This document shows positions 1-13,998 of a stretch of DNA of 64,000 nt, piece by piece. How positions within the stretch are numbered: position 1 is the stretch's first letter; each line of letters opens with the position of its first letter. Where the stretch lies: positions 26,203,206-26,267,205 of the forward strand of contig NC_079419.1 of assembly GCF_026213295.1 (NCBI RefSeq). Direction: 5' to 3'. The translations under genes and the position numbers were made by a program. The notes below the pieces were generated by a model, which saw only the letters and a program-made list of their open reading frames with translations, had not been told where the DNA came from and did not search any database. This DNA is from Gadus chalcogrammus. Its lineage: Eukaryota > Chordata > Actinopteri > Gadiformes > Gadidae.

Positions 1-236
1 AGCCAAAGTCGGCACATTTTCCACATAGCCTGCATTAAGTCATTTTGTAGTTTTTATAGCTGCTAGGCTAAAGAGTTCACCGTTCAAAGCGGGATGTTTA
101 TTGCGGGGGAGGAGCCGCAAATTTAAATATTGCCCCCGTGTGGTAAAATGTTTAATTGCACACTGCATTAGTTTAATCAATGAAAAATTTACGAAATTTA
201 CGAAATTCGATCGTCGATTAATCATGCCCATCCCTA
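1..236. mobile_element. right end of a hAT element (rest lies left of the window)
   Basis: The stretch ends in GCCCATCCCTA, the reverse complement of the hAT terminus TAGGGATGGGC. It is followed by gtaagtac (237-244), which would be the right 8-bp target copy; the left copy is outside the window. The body is AT-rich and holds no convincing transposase frame. It sits just beyond the end of the BEL/Pao integrase. Confidence 0.6.
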
Positions 237-254
237 GTAAGTACTATACATTTG

Positions 255-310
255 TGACTTTATGTGAACAGTTTGTGGTGGGTTACTTATGTGAACACTT
301 TGTGGTGGGT
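255..310. repeat. 26-bp direct repeat at the end of BEL/Pao
   Basis: The segment tgtgaacagtttgtggtggg recurs once, 26 bp later, with one base changed (gaacactttg). This is a local tandem duplication just past the integrase end. Confidence 0.7.
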
Positions 311-1608
311 TACTATCGCTAACAACACTGTTGTTAGCGGCCTGTCGTTCATGATAGACTCAACCTCACACAAAGCAGTCTGCAGAGTCTCATCATCCAA
401 CACCTGTTCCTTTAGGACAGAAAGCAGAATCTTCTTCACCAGCTTAATCAGCCTTTCCCAAACTCCACCAAAGTGGGCCCCAAATGGGGGATTTAAAGTC
501 CATTTTACGCCATCTTTCAGTAGTGCATTTTGAATCCTGTGGTGATCCATTTCCTTAAGAGATTTCTGCGGCTCTTTCTGTGCTCCATCAAAATTGGTCC
601 CATTGTCTGTGCGTATGCTGGTGACTGGTCCTCTGCGACATATGAACCTGCGCAACGCATTAATGCACGAGTCTGTATCCAATTAGCCTGCTACTTCCAA
701 ATGCACAGCCCGGCTCACCAGGCAAGTGAAGATCACTCCCCAGCGTTTCACATGTGCCCGGTCCTGCTTTACAGTTATGGGTCCAAAATAGTCAATCCCA
801 ACATGCGTAAAGGGTGGGAGATCTGGCGATACACTATCTTCCGGAAGGTCGGCCATTTTCTGCTCTCCAGCTGCTGCTTGCATCTGGCGGCAGAAAACAC
901 AACTCTTGATGATCTTTCTGGCGGAGGAGTTGGCACTAGGCAACCAATATCTTTGATTCAGTGTGGGGAGCATATGACTTCTTCCAGAATGCCCAACTCT
1001 GATGAATGTCGCGTAAGACTAGTATGGATATGCGAGAACCTTTCGGAAGGTTAATCGGATTCTTCATCTCTATCGGCATTGCCAACCTGCTTATCCGCCC
1101 TCCCACCCTCAACATTCCCTCATCCAGAATTGGATTTATTTTACAAATTGAGCTACTTGCCTTCACTTGTATACCTTTCTCCAAGTGAGCAAGCTCCTGA
1201 GAGAGGTAGCATTTTTGCTCAAAGCGATTGATGGATTTTTCAGCTTCTCTGATGTCTTCCACAGACAGCTCCTGTGCCCCAGATTCTATCCTAGGATGCT
1301 TCATCTTTTCTTTCAAGGACTTTAATTTTGTCCACTCTGGGCTCATGTTTCCACTAGCTGCTCTCTTCCTTTCCTGTAGAAGGAGAAGTGCCCGTATCCT
1401 TAATTCCATGCAATCCCTTGTTTCAGTCTATTCCATGATGAGTAATGCTCAACCAACATGCTGGTTGGATTAGTGTCCACACTAACAATGTTTGCAGAGA
1501 CCTCCCTTTTGACCGCGGGATCATCTAGGGGGATTTGTCCTAGTCTCTCTGGGATTTCATGCCAGTCTGTTTCCTCCTTCTCTAGAAACTGAGGACCCTT
1601 CAGCCATC
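287..1608 (-). pseudogene. BEL/Pao integrase (3' part of pol), broken
   Basis: This is the C-terminal pol segment. From high to low coordinates it has the sequence after RNase H (1608-1400), a degenerate HHCC zinc-binding region ending in CVFCRQM near 890, and then the integrase core. The three core acidic residues are visible in GIDYFGP (about 800), TDNGTNF (about 600) and GVWERLIK (about 460). The end reads SIMNDRPL, typical of Pao integrases. A stop at about 683 and frame changes near 940 and 1400 break it. At 1609-1612 it meets the TTAA-flanked insertion, and its other half resumes at 15077. Confidence 0.85.
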
Positions 1609-2277
1609 TTAAAGGTCCCATGACATGAAAATCTCACTTTGGGAGGTTTTCTAACATAAATATGAGTTCCCCTAGCCTGCCTATGGTCCCACAGTGGCTA
1701 AAACTTTCGTTTGGTGAAAAACTAGCACTAGCTGTTCTGCTCGCCTTCGAAAAAACGGAGGCTCAAGCGAGCTGATTTGGAATGTCTGTGCTCATGACGT
1801 CATCAGGAATCTCAGCTCCTCCCCTTACTCTGCCTGGCCCGCCCAGAGACGTTGGCCCGCCAATGAGACTCGACCGTGCGAGCGCCACATGTGTGTGTGT
1901 GTGAATACACACACTGTAACGCAAGTGTTTCTTGTCGGTTCTTTGACGTGTCTTGTATTTCCACAACGAGACTCTCGTGGGGGTTATCTGAGCCATGGTT
2001 GAGAAGGAATTGGGGGAAAGGAACTTTGGTTTGACTCGCTGAAGTACATGAACTGCGACATGCCGCCGGTTGCCGCGAGTCACCATCGCCCGGCAGCGGG
2101 CAGCCGGCAGCAGGCAGCGCGCGGTTCAGTCGACTTCAGGTTGATGTGAAAGTGGAAGAACCAGAGACGTCGCAGAACCCGACAAAGTCGTTTGTGATTC
2201 ATAATATCGTCTGGAGGCGCACACAATATGTTATATGATATAGATATCTATGTATTATATGATATTATTTAGATATA

Positions 2278-2720
2278 ACGCAAGTGTTGTACACTTCCTT
2301 GTTATTTGGATAACCGTTCTGCTGTTGGTGTGATGGCGCATCACGTCGGACTCTCGTCTCTGGTATTTCTACAACGAGACTCGTATTGGGGGTTATCTCA
2401 GCCAAGGTTGAGAATGAATTGGGGGGAAGGAACTTTGGCTTTGACTCCCTCAAGACCATGAACCACGACAAGGAGGAGAAAGGGATCTTTGCCGGGCAGC
2501 GCTTATGCACCTCCGCCTCCGGCGGTGGTCCCTCAGCGGGGCTCAAGCGGGAGACATTCGCCGCCAACAATCCCTTTCTCCTCCATGTCGTGGTTCATGT
2601 TCTTGAGGGAGTCAAAGCCAAAGTTCCTTCCCCCCAATTCATTCATTCATGTTATGCGCCATCACACCAACAGCAGAACGGTTATCCAAATAACAAGGAA
2701 GTGTACAACACTTGCGTTAC
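2278..2720. repeat. internal inverted repeat of the TTAA element
   Basis: The sequence 2278-2342, starting aacgcaagtgttgtacactt, returns in reverse complement at 2654-2719. A second pair around 2400-2480 and 2580-2650 faces the same way, so the block can fold into a long imperfect hairpin. Confidence 0.75.
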
Positions 2721-2989
2721 AGTCCTGGAGCTCTATATCTAAATAATATCATATAATACATAGTAGGGCTGGGCGATATGACGATATATATCGTGAGGAC
2801 GATAGAAACGTGTCTATCGTGACCTTTCTCCTCTATCTTTTCTATCGTGATAAACTTTTTTTTTCATTATTACAGCTAATATACATTTTTAATATAATTT
2901 CACATCCTAATATAACATTTTGCTTTTCTTACTATGCAAACTCTAAGTTTATATAACTGTAAAAAAAGAATATTAAGATAGAGAACGTG

Positions 2990-4600
2990 GTTTTGCGACA
3001 CGACACCGCTTTACGTTACGCTGCTTTGCATCATACGAGAGCCCGCGAAATTTAATTCTGGTTAAAAAAAAAATGAATGATGGACGCGCTGCAGGAAGGT
3101 GTAACTGTACGTCCACACCAGGAGCGACCAAAGCGTCAAGACGCTCTGGTCGTTCACAAAAGGTTTCGCCGGCGATTTTGTCCTTGTTCGCTTTGGTCGG
3201 CTGAAGTCGCTTCATTGACGTACAATTCCATATGCAGCGACGCATTTAAAGGAACCGTTAGTATGCGTTAGTCGGCCCTACAGACAGCCATATCAAATAG
3301 TGAACTCTCCCATACTACCTTGGCCATATTGCCGAGACGGTTTTGCTTGTTCGAATAAAGTGCTTCGACAACAAGTATGACAGTGATTCCCCCCAATATA
3401 AAAAAAATCCTAAAATGTAGGCTATTACAAACCGGAACAAAAAACCCTGCGTGCTGTAGTAGTTAAAATAGTTTCAACTGATCTGGATCTGCAAATCATG
3501 ATCTGCACTCATTCGTCGACATTCAAAACAAATAGACGTTGGGACACATGGCTAATTTGCATACGTGCACAGGACTGGTTGGCTCCGCAAGGCAAATAAT
3601 GGAACATATCTATCTATCTATCTATCTAGGCCTTTCTGTCTATCTATCTATCAACGCGTGTCTAGTTTTAATGTGATGATCTTGTGGTGTATTATCCAGT
3701 CAGACTATGTTCTGTGTGGTATTGTAGGCTACTGTCCTGTGTGGGAACCACCTAAACTGGATTCCCGACGATTGTGTCGTTTGGTATTAATAAAGGACTT
3801 GACTATCTATCTATCTAGACTATTTAATTAAAAATTATTCACCTCAGGCTCCGTGAATAGTGGGGAATAGAGGGATAAAAGACAAGAGATATATCCCTTG
3901 TCATTTATCCCTCCGTCTTGTCGATAATTTGTTTATGTGCGCATTTCAAATACTTTTTTGGTTTGTTTAAAGCATGCTACACGCGATTGGTTGGTTAGAT
4001 TGGTGGCATGTAGAGAAAATTATAATGATTCCCAGCTTAAATACGAACGTTCTATATGTACGCCTATAAATACCTCCCGCTTATCATCACTTGATTATCC
4101 AAACCACTATGGCGTTTCGATCTCTGAACTGAAAAAGGGTGGGTTCGTACAACACCGGTGTGCCGCAGTTACAGCCGCGATTATACTTCAGCCGACATTT
4201 GTTACAGTGAGTGAATAAGGTAGGTAGGAACCAAAGTGCCTGCCGATGTTCCCTGGGATCCACGCAAGGCGAAGAGAGCGTCTACCATTCTCGTTATGGC
4301 TGTCGTGTGTTAAGGTCCATGAACGAATAATAGTCATTTGCATAAAGTTAAAAAGTTTTCACAACTTCTTTTTGAGCGCTCTTGGTCCGCGGGGGTCAAC
4401 TTGGCCGCTGGTAGCGTTGGTCGCTTTAGGTCGCGCTATGGGGTCGCTCTTGCCCAAGAAAGTGAATAGACTTCCGGCGATTAGGTCGCGGTAATCCATT
4501 ATCGGCTTCATAGGGTGGTGGACAGACATAACAGTTACCACAACAGCCGCTGTTATACATCAGAAACGGTTAGACACAGACCAACAGCAGCAAACCGCTT
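2990..4600. other. non-coding 5' part of the hAT, with CTAT runs
   Basis: No coding sequence is recognised. Short CTAT runs lie at about 3608-3650 and 3803-3817. The second follows ttaataaaggacttga, which looks like the 3' tail of a small retroposon. Arrays of gcgaccaaagcg and ggtcgcttt motifs at 3125-3200 and 4385-4450 are partly inverted to one another. Confidence 0.4.
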
Positions 4601-5745
4601 AGGATGTGCACGAAAATGGGGGGCAGCTCAGTGGTATTGGCTTACATTATCGGATTTAAGCCCGCTGATACAGAACAAACGCAGCCGATATGTAAACTGT
4701 GCGATAAAGTCGTTCCTAGGCGCCTGATGCGAAATACTTCCAACCTCTTTTACCACCTGAAGAAAAAATCACGAAGAATAACAAACAGGGCACACTCCAA
4801 CTATACTCCCGATCAAAACCAAAAAAGGGATGAAACATAGCAGGGGGCTCTGGAAAGAAATACAGCCAGCCGAAGCTAAAGGAAGCATTCAGCCCAAGGC
4901 ACGAAATATGAAAGACGTCTCAGCGACACAAGCAGATCACAGGTGCCATTTCACGCTACAATCTGTAAAGGCATGGCTCCCGTTTATATTGTCAGAGAAA
5001 GACAGCTTTCGGGACTCATCCACACACTCGATCCGAGGTACGTGATGCCCAGTCGGAAGCACTTTAGCAAAGTGGAGTTGCCTCACTTGTATGCTAGTTG
5101 TCGGGCAGAAGTGGAGAGAGAGGTATGCAGTGCAACGAAATATGCCTTGACGACGGACATGTGGCTGAGCAGAGCAACACAGCCCTATATGAGTTGAGGT
5201 AATCCACGATCCACTTCATCAAGGACTGGACCCTCCGCGGTCGCTGTCTACAGACTGTGCAGGGGCGGCTGGCCATCGGGAATACCGTTCCAGTCCCCGT
5301 GGGGCCGCTGAGCACCGGAAAATAAATCCAGACTGCCCATCACTATTATTCACCGGCCCACGCCCATCATCGCATCAGCCCTACAGTGGTTGAAACAGCG
5401 GCACAAGCGTAATTTTCTCCAAGAGCTATACCTAGAGCTCCAAGAGCTACTCGCACTGACTGCTTTTATACTGCTACTCGCAATCGGTCTTCACACTCAT
5501 GGTGACTATTTTTCGATTTTTTTTTAAGTGTCTTTTAATATGTGTTTTACAGACTTCGGAAGTCCAAAGTAAGAAAAGATCTCCACCTTATTAATAAACA
5601 CCTCTAAATTGGTTCTTACACAGCCGAAGTGTAGAGAATTTGGATTTGCATACATACACGCAACGCGGCACCCAGTTCTACGCATGCGCACAACCCATGA
5701 GGCCCAGCTCTTCGTTGCCTGCGTTGTTTTGGAGAGTGCGAGAGC

Positions 5746-8700
5746 ATGCCGTCGGCACCAAAACGAAAAGGTGGAGCTGAAAAGCTAAGAGATAAAAAGA
5801 AAAAATGTCTGGAGAAAGGTGCCTCAAAACATTTAAAAATATCAAATTTCTTTGGAAAACCACCGACTGGTGACAGTGAAAAGGTAATGTGGCGTTGACG
5901 TTGCCAAATGTGAGCTTTCTATTCGCAGATGAGGTAACGTTCCCTACAGCTAGCCTTGCATATATAGACCGTTATGATCTGGTAAAATAAGCAAGCTGGT
6001 GTTGTTGTCAACATCTAGATTATCTATTTTAACATGTTAGCCGTAGTCACTGGCTTACAATTGATGAGCAAGCTATCCATGGTGGTAGTTGTAAATAGGA
6101 CAATCTTATAATTTCTATTAACCTGTGACAAATAAGTTAACCAGCTAGTTTGTTATGCTAAAATCTAAAATTATAAATAATGTTTATATGTTATCTAGAT
6201 TGTTAATATGTTATGTAGAGGCGTTGACTTGGCCAAGTATAGCATGCATTTCACAACATATTAAACAAAATGTTAATATGTTATCTAGATTGATGATTCA
6301 GCTGCTGGAAGCAGCAGCCAGGGGCATGAGAGCCAAGATAAGAGCCAGGGTACACCGTTACCACCGTAAGTAACACTTTAATATACCAAGTACAAAAATA
6401 GTGTATTTCAATTCGAGCAGATGTTATTAAGATAAAAGTCGATTAACGAGTTAATTAACGACGCTGCAAACCCATTTAACGACGTCAATTGTTTTTCTGC
6501 GGAGATAACTTTCATTTTGGTCAACAGGATTGTTTACTTTCTATTGTTACACCCAACTGTTAAGGTTCCTTGTTTTAAATAATGAGGGCCTGGGATAATG
6601 TTCACAGCAAACTTGAAAATGAAATTCTGGAAGCCATGGTTGACTGCACTATAGGGCTGAGTCTTTGTGAAATGTGCACTTTATAATTATCTTTTGTAGC
6701 GCCCTGTTTGGCATGTTGTTTCAATTAAATTAAAACATTGCATAAAGCAAGGCCAATCAATTTGCCATGTTGAAAGGCATTGCAATAATAGGGCATTCAA
6801 CCATTGCGATAATTGTGTTTAAATATTTAATGTTTGACTCATTTCAAGTAGATTTTAGCTAATACACATTGAGTGTACTAACCAATAGTGGAAAGTTAAT
6901 TATAAAAAGTATTCTTGTAGACTTACTGTCATGTCTTAAGTGTATTTTGGCTGATAGTGTTTGTGTCAATGGTTTAACATACGAACATGATAAACCGCTA
7001 TTTACCACCACGGTAGGCTGAAGATGACAGTGATAGGGATAGTCCGCCATGATGACAGAGAAAGTCAAGCCAGAGATAGGGATAGCCGCAGAGATGACAG
7101 AGAAAGGTCAAGGCCCGAGGGATAAGGGAATAGCAGGCCAGGATGACAACAGAGAAAGGTCAAGGCCAGAGGCAGGGATAAGCATGATGATAGAGAGTGA
7201 GGGCCAAGCTTACAGTGATGATCAAGGGCAAGAAGACACATGAAAGTGAAGGCAAAATTATTGATTGATTTCACCATGCCGAGTCAGACACATTTTACCA
7301 CCTTCTTTCTTCCGTTTCAGCCCCCACGCAAAAGGCAACCAGGCTGGTGCATGAGAGCTTATATTTTTGTAAAGACGGCACAAACAGGAAAAATGGCTTT
7401 GCATACAGTGCAAGAAAAAGAAGCCCTCTTCCTGTTCACTTTGTCTCGCCACTTTGCTAATCACACAGAAAAGCAGCACACGTTCATCACTGGCATGTTC
7501 CAACCTACACCACACATACACCAGAAGCGTTGAAGAGCATGAGAAGAGCCAACTACACAGAAGGTTGCGCTGAGGCATATATTTTACCTCCGCATCTTCA
7601 CGAAGCACGATCCAGGACTTCTCATGGGCGAGGCGATAAGTGTCCAGATTCCCTTCACGAGAGCAAGTCCGCAGGAAGGCGACAAGTGTGGAGCGCATTA
7701 TAGGATGTAAGTAAAAGCATCATCGGCAAAAGAGGTTTGGAGCTACAGAGGCCAGAGCAGCACAGACGATGCAGGCATACACACTGGATTGACGGCCACA
7801 TACATAGGACCATGGTACTTTTTGGGAACATAACAGTTTTACTGGGAAAATATGATGTATTTAGGTCTCATAGGCAAACACCTCACTCTCCGCACGAAAA
7901 GAGCCAAGAAGAGTTCACCAGTCTGGTTCAACAAAAGGTAGAGGTGCCCTTGTCACTCTCCTATCCAAAACGACCATCGACTACATCATCACCACCATTC
8001 AACGCCTCATGAAAAGTGCCATCGCTGCTGAAGTCCGGAAATCTGGAATGTACTCGGTCCAGATCGACACCACACAGGACATCACAGCCCATGATCAGTG
8101 CTCTGTTGTCATACGGTATGTGACAGACACTGTTCATGAGCGACTAGTTGCTGTGACCAGATGTGAGGCTTCCACTGGGCAGTACTTTGCCCAACTTGTG
8201 AATGGCGTGCTGGTGGCCATGGATCTGGATGTGAAGCAGTGTATTGGGAATTCCACCGATGGGGCCTCCAATATGCAAGGCCAATATAAAGGCTTCTCTG
8301 CATTGCTCTCTGAAAAGTGCCCAACACAAATCCATGTGTGGTGCTATTCACACATATTAAATCTTGTGCTGACAGACACAACACAGTGTGTGCTGGCAAG
8401 TGGCTCTCTTTTTTCACTTATGAAAACCACATCGCTGTCTTCTTCAGAGAGCCTTACCAGAGGATGAACATCTGGGAAAAGGAGAGCCAAGACCCAAGAA
8501 GCACGACGTATCACATATATAGGAGAAAACCGTGATGGGGGTCCTCAAGCTGCTGCTCTGCGACGGTGTTTGGCTCTTTTGGAAAGCCAGCGGGGCCCTG
8601 TATTTTGATGTCCTTAACCACCTCTCAGCACATAAGAAGACGAGCGACCCTCAATGCCCGGCGCACGCGTAATGCCCAGCCGACTACATCGGCCAGCTTT

Positions 8701-9717
8701 CTAAAGTATGAAAACACTATTACTAACAAGCTCAGATCTTCCTGCGAATTTTCCAGGTCACTTCCCAGTCTTCAAAATATCTTCAAACAGTGGAATGGAC
8801 CATCCTGAAGCTCATCGGATGGTTGCCGACTGCAGAAGCAGAGCTGAAAAGAAATGACAGAGATTTTCAGAGCATCAAGACAGCAGCCGACAAAATTTCA
8901 TCCAGTGGGCCAACTATAAAATTGGGGGGAGGATGAGGAGACTGAGCTGGAGGTGGAGACCACTCTGCCACAGAGAACGGGGAAGAAGAGAAAAAATCTA
9001 TGCCTGGTCTTACCAGAGAGGTCCCGAGATGAGGCTGTGACAGATGCCGAAGCATCATACAAGATTGAGGTTCACAATTCAGAATAATGGACACAGTGCG
9101 CAGGAAGCATGCAACCAACGTTTCCTCAAGAATGGCACTTTGTATGCTGATCTGGCCACTTCTGGACCCAAAAACCTTCAGCCAGGTATTATCCTACGGC
9201 GGAAAGTTTCCCAGAAGGCCGCTACTTCAGCGTAAGCAACTGTTGCTGCCATTTGATGAACAGAGCAAAAGAGGCCAGAGTTTTACAAAGCCGACACCTC
9301 AAAAGTCTGGCCACGACAATTGGATAGGCTGAAGTCATCAGTATTTGCTGAATACACCACAAAGACAACAGAACCAGGCCAGAGGATGCTGAAGATGAGG
9401 CAGAAGATAGTGTACAAAAGTGCTCATCTTGCAAGGACTGTCCAATCTTGTTTGCTACCGAGTTCTGAAGCAGTACAACCTCCTGGACAGATGCTACCCA
9501 CATACATAGGCCTTGCATACAGGTTCCTGCTTACCCTCTCTGTCACACAGGTAGCATGTGAGCGAAGCTTTTTCAACCCTGAAATACATAAAAAACAGGC
9601 TCAGGAGCTCACTCTCTCAACAGCACCTGGAGGCTTTATGTTGATGGCTACTCAAACAGATGTTTTGCAGATGCTGGACAGTGAGACAATCATTGACGGT
9701 GTTGCAGAAAAAGAGTG
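5746..9717 (+). pseudogene. ZMYM1-like hAT transposase, decayed
   Basis: Exon 1 (5746-5883) starts MPSAPKRKGG, has a lysine-rich stretch and then ISNFF, the usual N-terminus of this transposase group. It ends at a GT donor. The core (8009-8467) contains IDTTQDITAHDQ (first Asp), NSTDGASNMQG (second Asp) and WCYSHILNLV. After 8470 the frame shifts repeatedly. The C-terminal part (9320-9717) has TQVACERSFF, the hATC region with the catalytic Glu. Multiple frameshifts and stops between 8470 and 9320 make it non-functional. A region at 7050-7230 is a degenerate internal repeat of aGATGACAGAGAAAG-like units. Confidence 0.8.
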
Positions 9718-9792
9718 AGCTGCTGCAAAAACTACTCATGTAATAAAATAATAAAACTGTTATAGTTATGGAGTATACTGATATCTGTTTTT

Positions 9793-9850
9793 ATATCATA
9801 TATATATATATATTATTTTATTTATAACCATATATATATATTTATTTATT
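9793..9850. repeat. AT-rich simple repeat
   Basis: Runs of tatata and tttattta lie just after the transposase stop. Confidence 0.8.
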
Positions 9851-11033
9851 TATGACCTTAAAGAACCTGGGACTGCTAGGTATAGGCTTCTGTTATGTAA
9901 CTTACTGTTTTGTTATGCACCTTCAGCCCCCTACACACACAAACAATCACACACCCAGCAGACACACTACTGATACCACTGATGTTCACACCCCATCGTA
10001 TGTTCTGTTTCTGTTCATTCTAATATATTGTTCATACAAATTCTACCCACTGATTCCAGTTTCTTTATTGTGTGGGTCTTTCTCTGCTGACCATTCATCC
10101 TTAAGGCTTGGTAGTTATACTTGTATAACCATCTGATACTAGCAAAGAGTTAGCTATTCATCTAGCAAACTATACCTACCTTGGAGTGTTACAATAGCCA
10201 ATAATCATTTTATTTTCCACTAAATTGTGTCCATCCAGGCAAATTGGTGGATCCAAATGTTATTAAAAAACAAACCATAACCGATATGATGTAATTTCTT
10301 TGTAATCATCCAAAATAATGTTAAGTGTATGGATATTTTCCCAGAGAGGCCACTGACTGTTCGATACGCGCGATCCATTGAGTGGGCAACGCGGCTACTA
10401 GTGGGCCGCGCGCCGTGTTATTGAGTGGGACGGTCTGACAGAAACTCCCGGCCACTTTTTTCCCCCAGTCCGCCCCTGAGACTGTGTACTTTCCTGACGA
10501 CCATACGGGAGTGATACTCGCCCAAGGTATGAGCCTGACATTGCTATGCACTTATGCTTTCGCAAGTTTTACTATTATTGTTTTTACTAATATGCTTACA
10601 CCAATGAACTGTGTGATTGTACAGCACAAGTATTTTATTCCGAATTTCCTATTAGAGTTCTCTCCATACACTTAGGAACTAATGTCTGTAGGTTTCCGTC
10701 TCGTCAGGTAATTCTAGTCACGTGACTGCCAGGGGTCCATAATTATTTATAGATATCATTCATAGATATTGTAAAACAGCATATCTGTGTTTATGGCTGT
10801 CTTATGTCAATTGTAGTGATTCTTACTTATTCTATCTGTCTGTCTGTCTAGGTCTGAGAGATGCCTTGGAGTCATGGGGACTGGAAGAAGGCAATCTTGT
10901 CTGTGTCACCACAGACAATGCATCAAATAACATCTGTGCCATGGAACTGAATGAGTGGGAACGATTGCAGTGCTTTGGTCACCGTCTACAGCTAGCCATC
11001 GGTAAGTGTAAAACAATCTTTAAAATGGCTTAG

Positions 11034-11330
11034 GGGTGGGGAACCTATGTCTCGAGGGTCATATACGTGCCTTGAGGATGTTTTCTCCGGCCCCTGACAT
11101 ATATTTCATGTGAAGCTGCATAACATTAAAATTGACATATTTTGTAAAGGAATCTTAGAAATTACATTTGCAATACAATTAAGTTATATTCATGGGACCT
11201 AGAGAAGGTGGGGTCTATTTTAAAGGTGGCTGCAATCCTGGTTTGTGTTCATAGTACGGCCCTCAAAGGACTTTTACGGCCATTGGAGAAATTTGTAGTG
11301 GCCCCTCGAATGAAAAAGGTTCCCCAGCCC
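11034..11330. mobile_element. small Charlie-like hAT MITE
   Basis: The ends are GGGTGGGGAACCT and the inverse of GGGCTGGGGAACCT. The flanks share the 8-bp tggcttag (11026-11033 and 11331-11338). It is 297 bp, non-coding, and lies in an intron of the ZBED-like transposase. Confidence 0.75.
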
Positions 11331-13333
11331 TGGCTTAGAGTTAGAGTAATATTGCAAAGGGATAGCAACAAAAATATTGGTGAATTGAAATTTCTTTGGT
11401 CATCCTGCAAACATTATTGAACAAGTTATTCTTTCCATTTTATTTATTATTTTGACTGTCATGGTACACAATGAATTGTAATAGTTATTATATTATATAT
11501 TTATATTACAATACATTTATACATTTAAATAAATTAATTTAAATTCATATCATAATACCCTTACTATCTAATTTTAAAACAATCCATAACTCATTTAAGT
11601 GATCCATGATTATAGAAAAAAATATGCTGTCAAATATGTTATTACATCACTTTTTCTTTTGATTTCAACAGAGAATTCTCTAAAAAACCTCACCCCAACA
11701 TCCACAAGGCAGGCTGTGGAGAGAGCAGTGGGTGTCTGCAAGAGAGTGGTGAGTGCCTTCTCCAACTCTTGGAAGAGGAGAAGGGAACTGGCCAAAGCCC
11801 AAGCAGCACTGGGCTTGCCTCACCACCAGTTAATCACGGAAACACCCACCAGGTGGGGGTCCCGCCAGCAGATGGTTGCACGGTTCTTGGAGCAGGAGAA
11901 AGCCCTTTCACAGGTCCTCCTTGCAGATAAGAAGGTGAGATGTGGCCACTGGACATTACAGATTGAGCCCGTTTACATTACCGCAATAATTGGGTTATTG
12001 GAATATACAGATTATTAGAATAAACTGTTAGTCAATTACATGCAGTCTGTTGGTTGCATGTGTTACACGACCCAAGTGTGTGACAACAAACTGGAATTGA
12101 AAGCTTGTGATTGGCTACTTACTATTCTATAATGTCAATAACCTGATATGTCTTGAGAAATCAGTTTATTAGCCAAAAACGTACCTGTTATAATTGGACT
12201 TCTCATAAACCGATTACTGACATAAACCGATTGTTATAAACTTTTTATTCCATTTATATGAGCACTTAAATAAACCGATTTCTCAAAAAAAACTGATTAT
12301 AAACGGTTTACTGATGTGCTCATTGATTTTTCTCATTGTGGATGCTGATTAGATTTGCAGCCTAGATTCACTTTATTAAAGTGTCCAATATTTTTTTATT
12401 TTACTTAGGCAAGACATCTGGTTCCGAGCTGGCAAGATGTGTCAATCCTAGACTCGCTGAACAAAGCCCTGGGCCCTCTGTTTGAATTTACCGATGCATT
12501 GTCGGGGGAGAAATATGTGAGCGTATCCTTTCTCAAGCCGGTGCTGCATTTGTTCAATGATCAAATCCTCAGCCCAAAAGAAGGGGAAACGGAGCTCACC
12601 AAAGCAGTCAAAGGAGGTGTGCTGAAATACCTCAATGAGAAGTACGATGATGCAGCCGCAAACAACATCCTCGACATGGCAACACTGGTGGACCCCAGGT
12701 TCAAGACAACTTACCTGAGGGAAAACCGTGCGGAGTACATGAAGAACCGAGCTGTCACAGAGCTGCTGGGTATGGTGGAGGGAGCCACGGCGCCACCAGC
12801 AAGTGATCCAAGAGCAGTAGGCTCCCAAGCTGCTGAAGATGACCCTCCCACAAAGAAAAAGACCTTGGCCAGCTACTTTAAGAAGGCAGTTCCAGCCAGC
12901 GCCCACACCCGCCTGGGCAACAGAGAAAGCATCGAACTGGAGGTCGCCATGTACCTCCAGGCACCTGGGCCTGCTTCAGAGGCAGACCCACTGGAGTGGT
13001 GGAAGCAGCATGAGGTCACTTTCCCATCTGTGGCTAGGCTCGCCAACAAGTATTTATGCATTCCAGCCACTAGCTCTTCGTCGGAAAGGGCATTCAGTGC
13101 AAGTGGAAATATTATAACTTGCAAGAGGTCTTGTCTGAAACCAAACACCGTAGACCAACTGGTGTTCCTTGCACTAAACCTGTAATGTTGACATGTTTCT
13201 ACCTCTTTAAATTGTTTGTTGGTTTGTGTTGTATTGTTTGTGCTTTATGTTTGCACATTTGTTCAATTAGGCCTAATGCTTTAAACAGAGTTCTGTTCAA
13301 ACCTGTCCTGATGTTTACAATTTTTATACAGGA

Positions 13334-13619
13334 CAGGGGTTGGACAAAATAACTGAGACACCTGTCATTTTAGTGTGGGAGGTTTCATGGCTCAAGAGGA
13401 CCAGCCTGTTGGCCAATCTTCATTAATTGCACATTGCACCGGAAAAGTGAAATTTGAAGGTTCAATTAGCAGTGTAAGAGCACAGTTTTGCTCAAAATGT
13501 GAGCACCTTACTGGTGCAATGTGCAATTAATGAAGATTGGACAACAGGCTGGTCCATTTGAGCCATGAAACTTCCCACACTAAAATGACGGGTGTTTCAG
13601 TTATTTTGTCCAACCTCTG
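13334..13619. mobile_element. Tc1/mariner-like MITE
   Basis: Two long inverted arms begin CAGRGGTTGGACAAAATAAC. They run about 115 bp each (13334-13450 against 13505-13619) around a short centre. TA follows the right end; the left flank is slightly altered (tacaggacagg). It is non-coding and lies in the 3' part of the ZBED-like hAT. Confidence 0.75.
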
Positions 13620-13780
13620 TACATGTTGCACTACAATGTTGCAGAGTTAAGATTTTAAAAAAAGATGCACTTTTATTTTTTGTTTGTTTATTTGTTCATT
13701 CTCGTCTCAAACCTGAAGCGTGTGCACTTAAGTGAAGTGAATGTATTAATTGCCCTATGATGGTTACTGTACTACCTCTA

Positions 13781-13908
13781 CACACAGTATAATTTATTCT
13801 GAAGGAAAAACCAAAGTGAAGGCTACTGCACTTGTGTGTGTGTGCACTATACGTATAATTTATTCTGAAGGAAAAAAAGTGAAGGCTACTGCACCTGTGT
13901 GTGTTGTG

Positions 13909-13998
<90 letters not shown>

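Larger units (their letters stand above)
5260..10478 (+). mobile_element. nested hAT transposon with ZMYM-like transposase
   Basis: The termini are CAGGGGCGG (5260) and its inverse CCGCCCCTG ending at 10478. The 8-bp target duplication agactgtg lies at 5252-5259 and 10479-10486. It entered exon 1 of the outer hAT transposase, whose frame is continuous once the insert and one target copy are disregarded. It is 5219 bp long and contains a decayed transposase. Confidence 0.9.
4604..13185 (+). pseudogene. ZBED-like hAT transposase, split by a nested hAT
   Basis: Exon 1 (about 4604-5251) has a BED-type finger with CKLCDK and then LYHLKKK-like residues, followed by TTDMW, the region of the first catalytic Asp. 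It continues at 10487-10524 after the nested hAT. Exon 2 (10852-11001) carries TTDNASNN and CFGHRL. Exon 3 (11671-11934) has PTRWGSR. Exon 4 (12409-13185) ends with the hAT dimerisation domain, including SSERAFSASGN with the catalytic Glu. Splice junctions are canonical (for example atcg/gtaagt at 11001, ttacttag at 12408). Exon 1 has a frame change near 4950, so this copy is probably inactive although exons 2-4 are open. Confidence 0.85.
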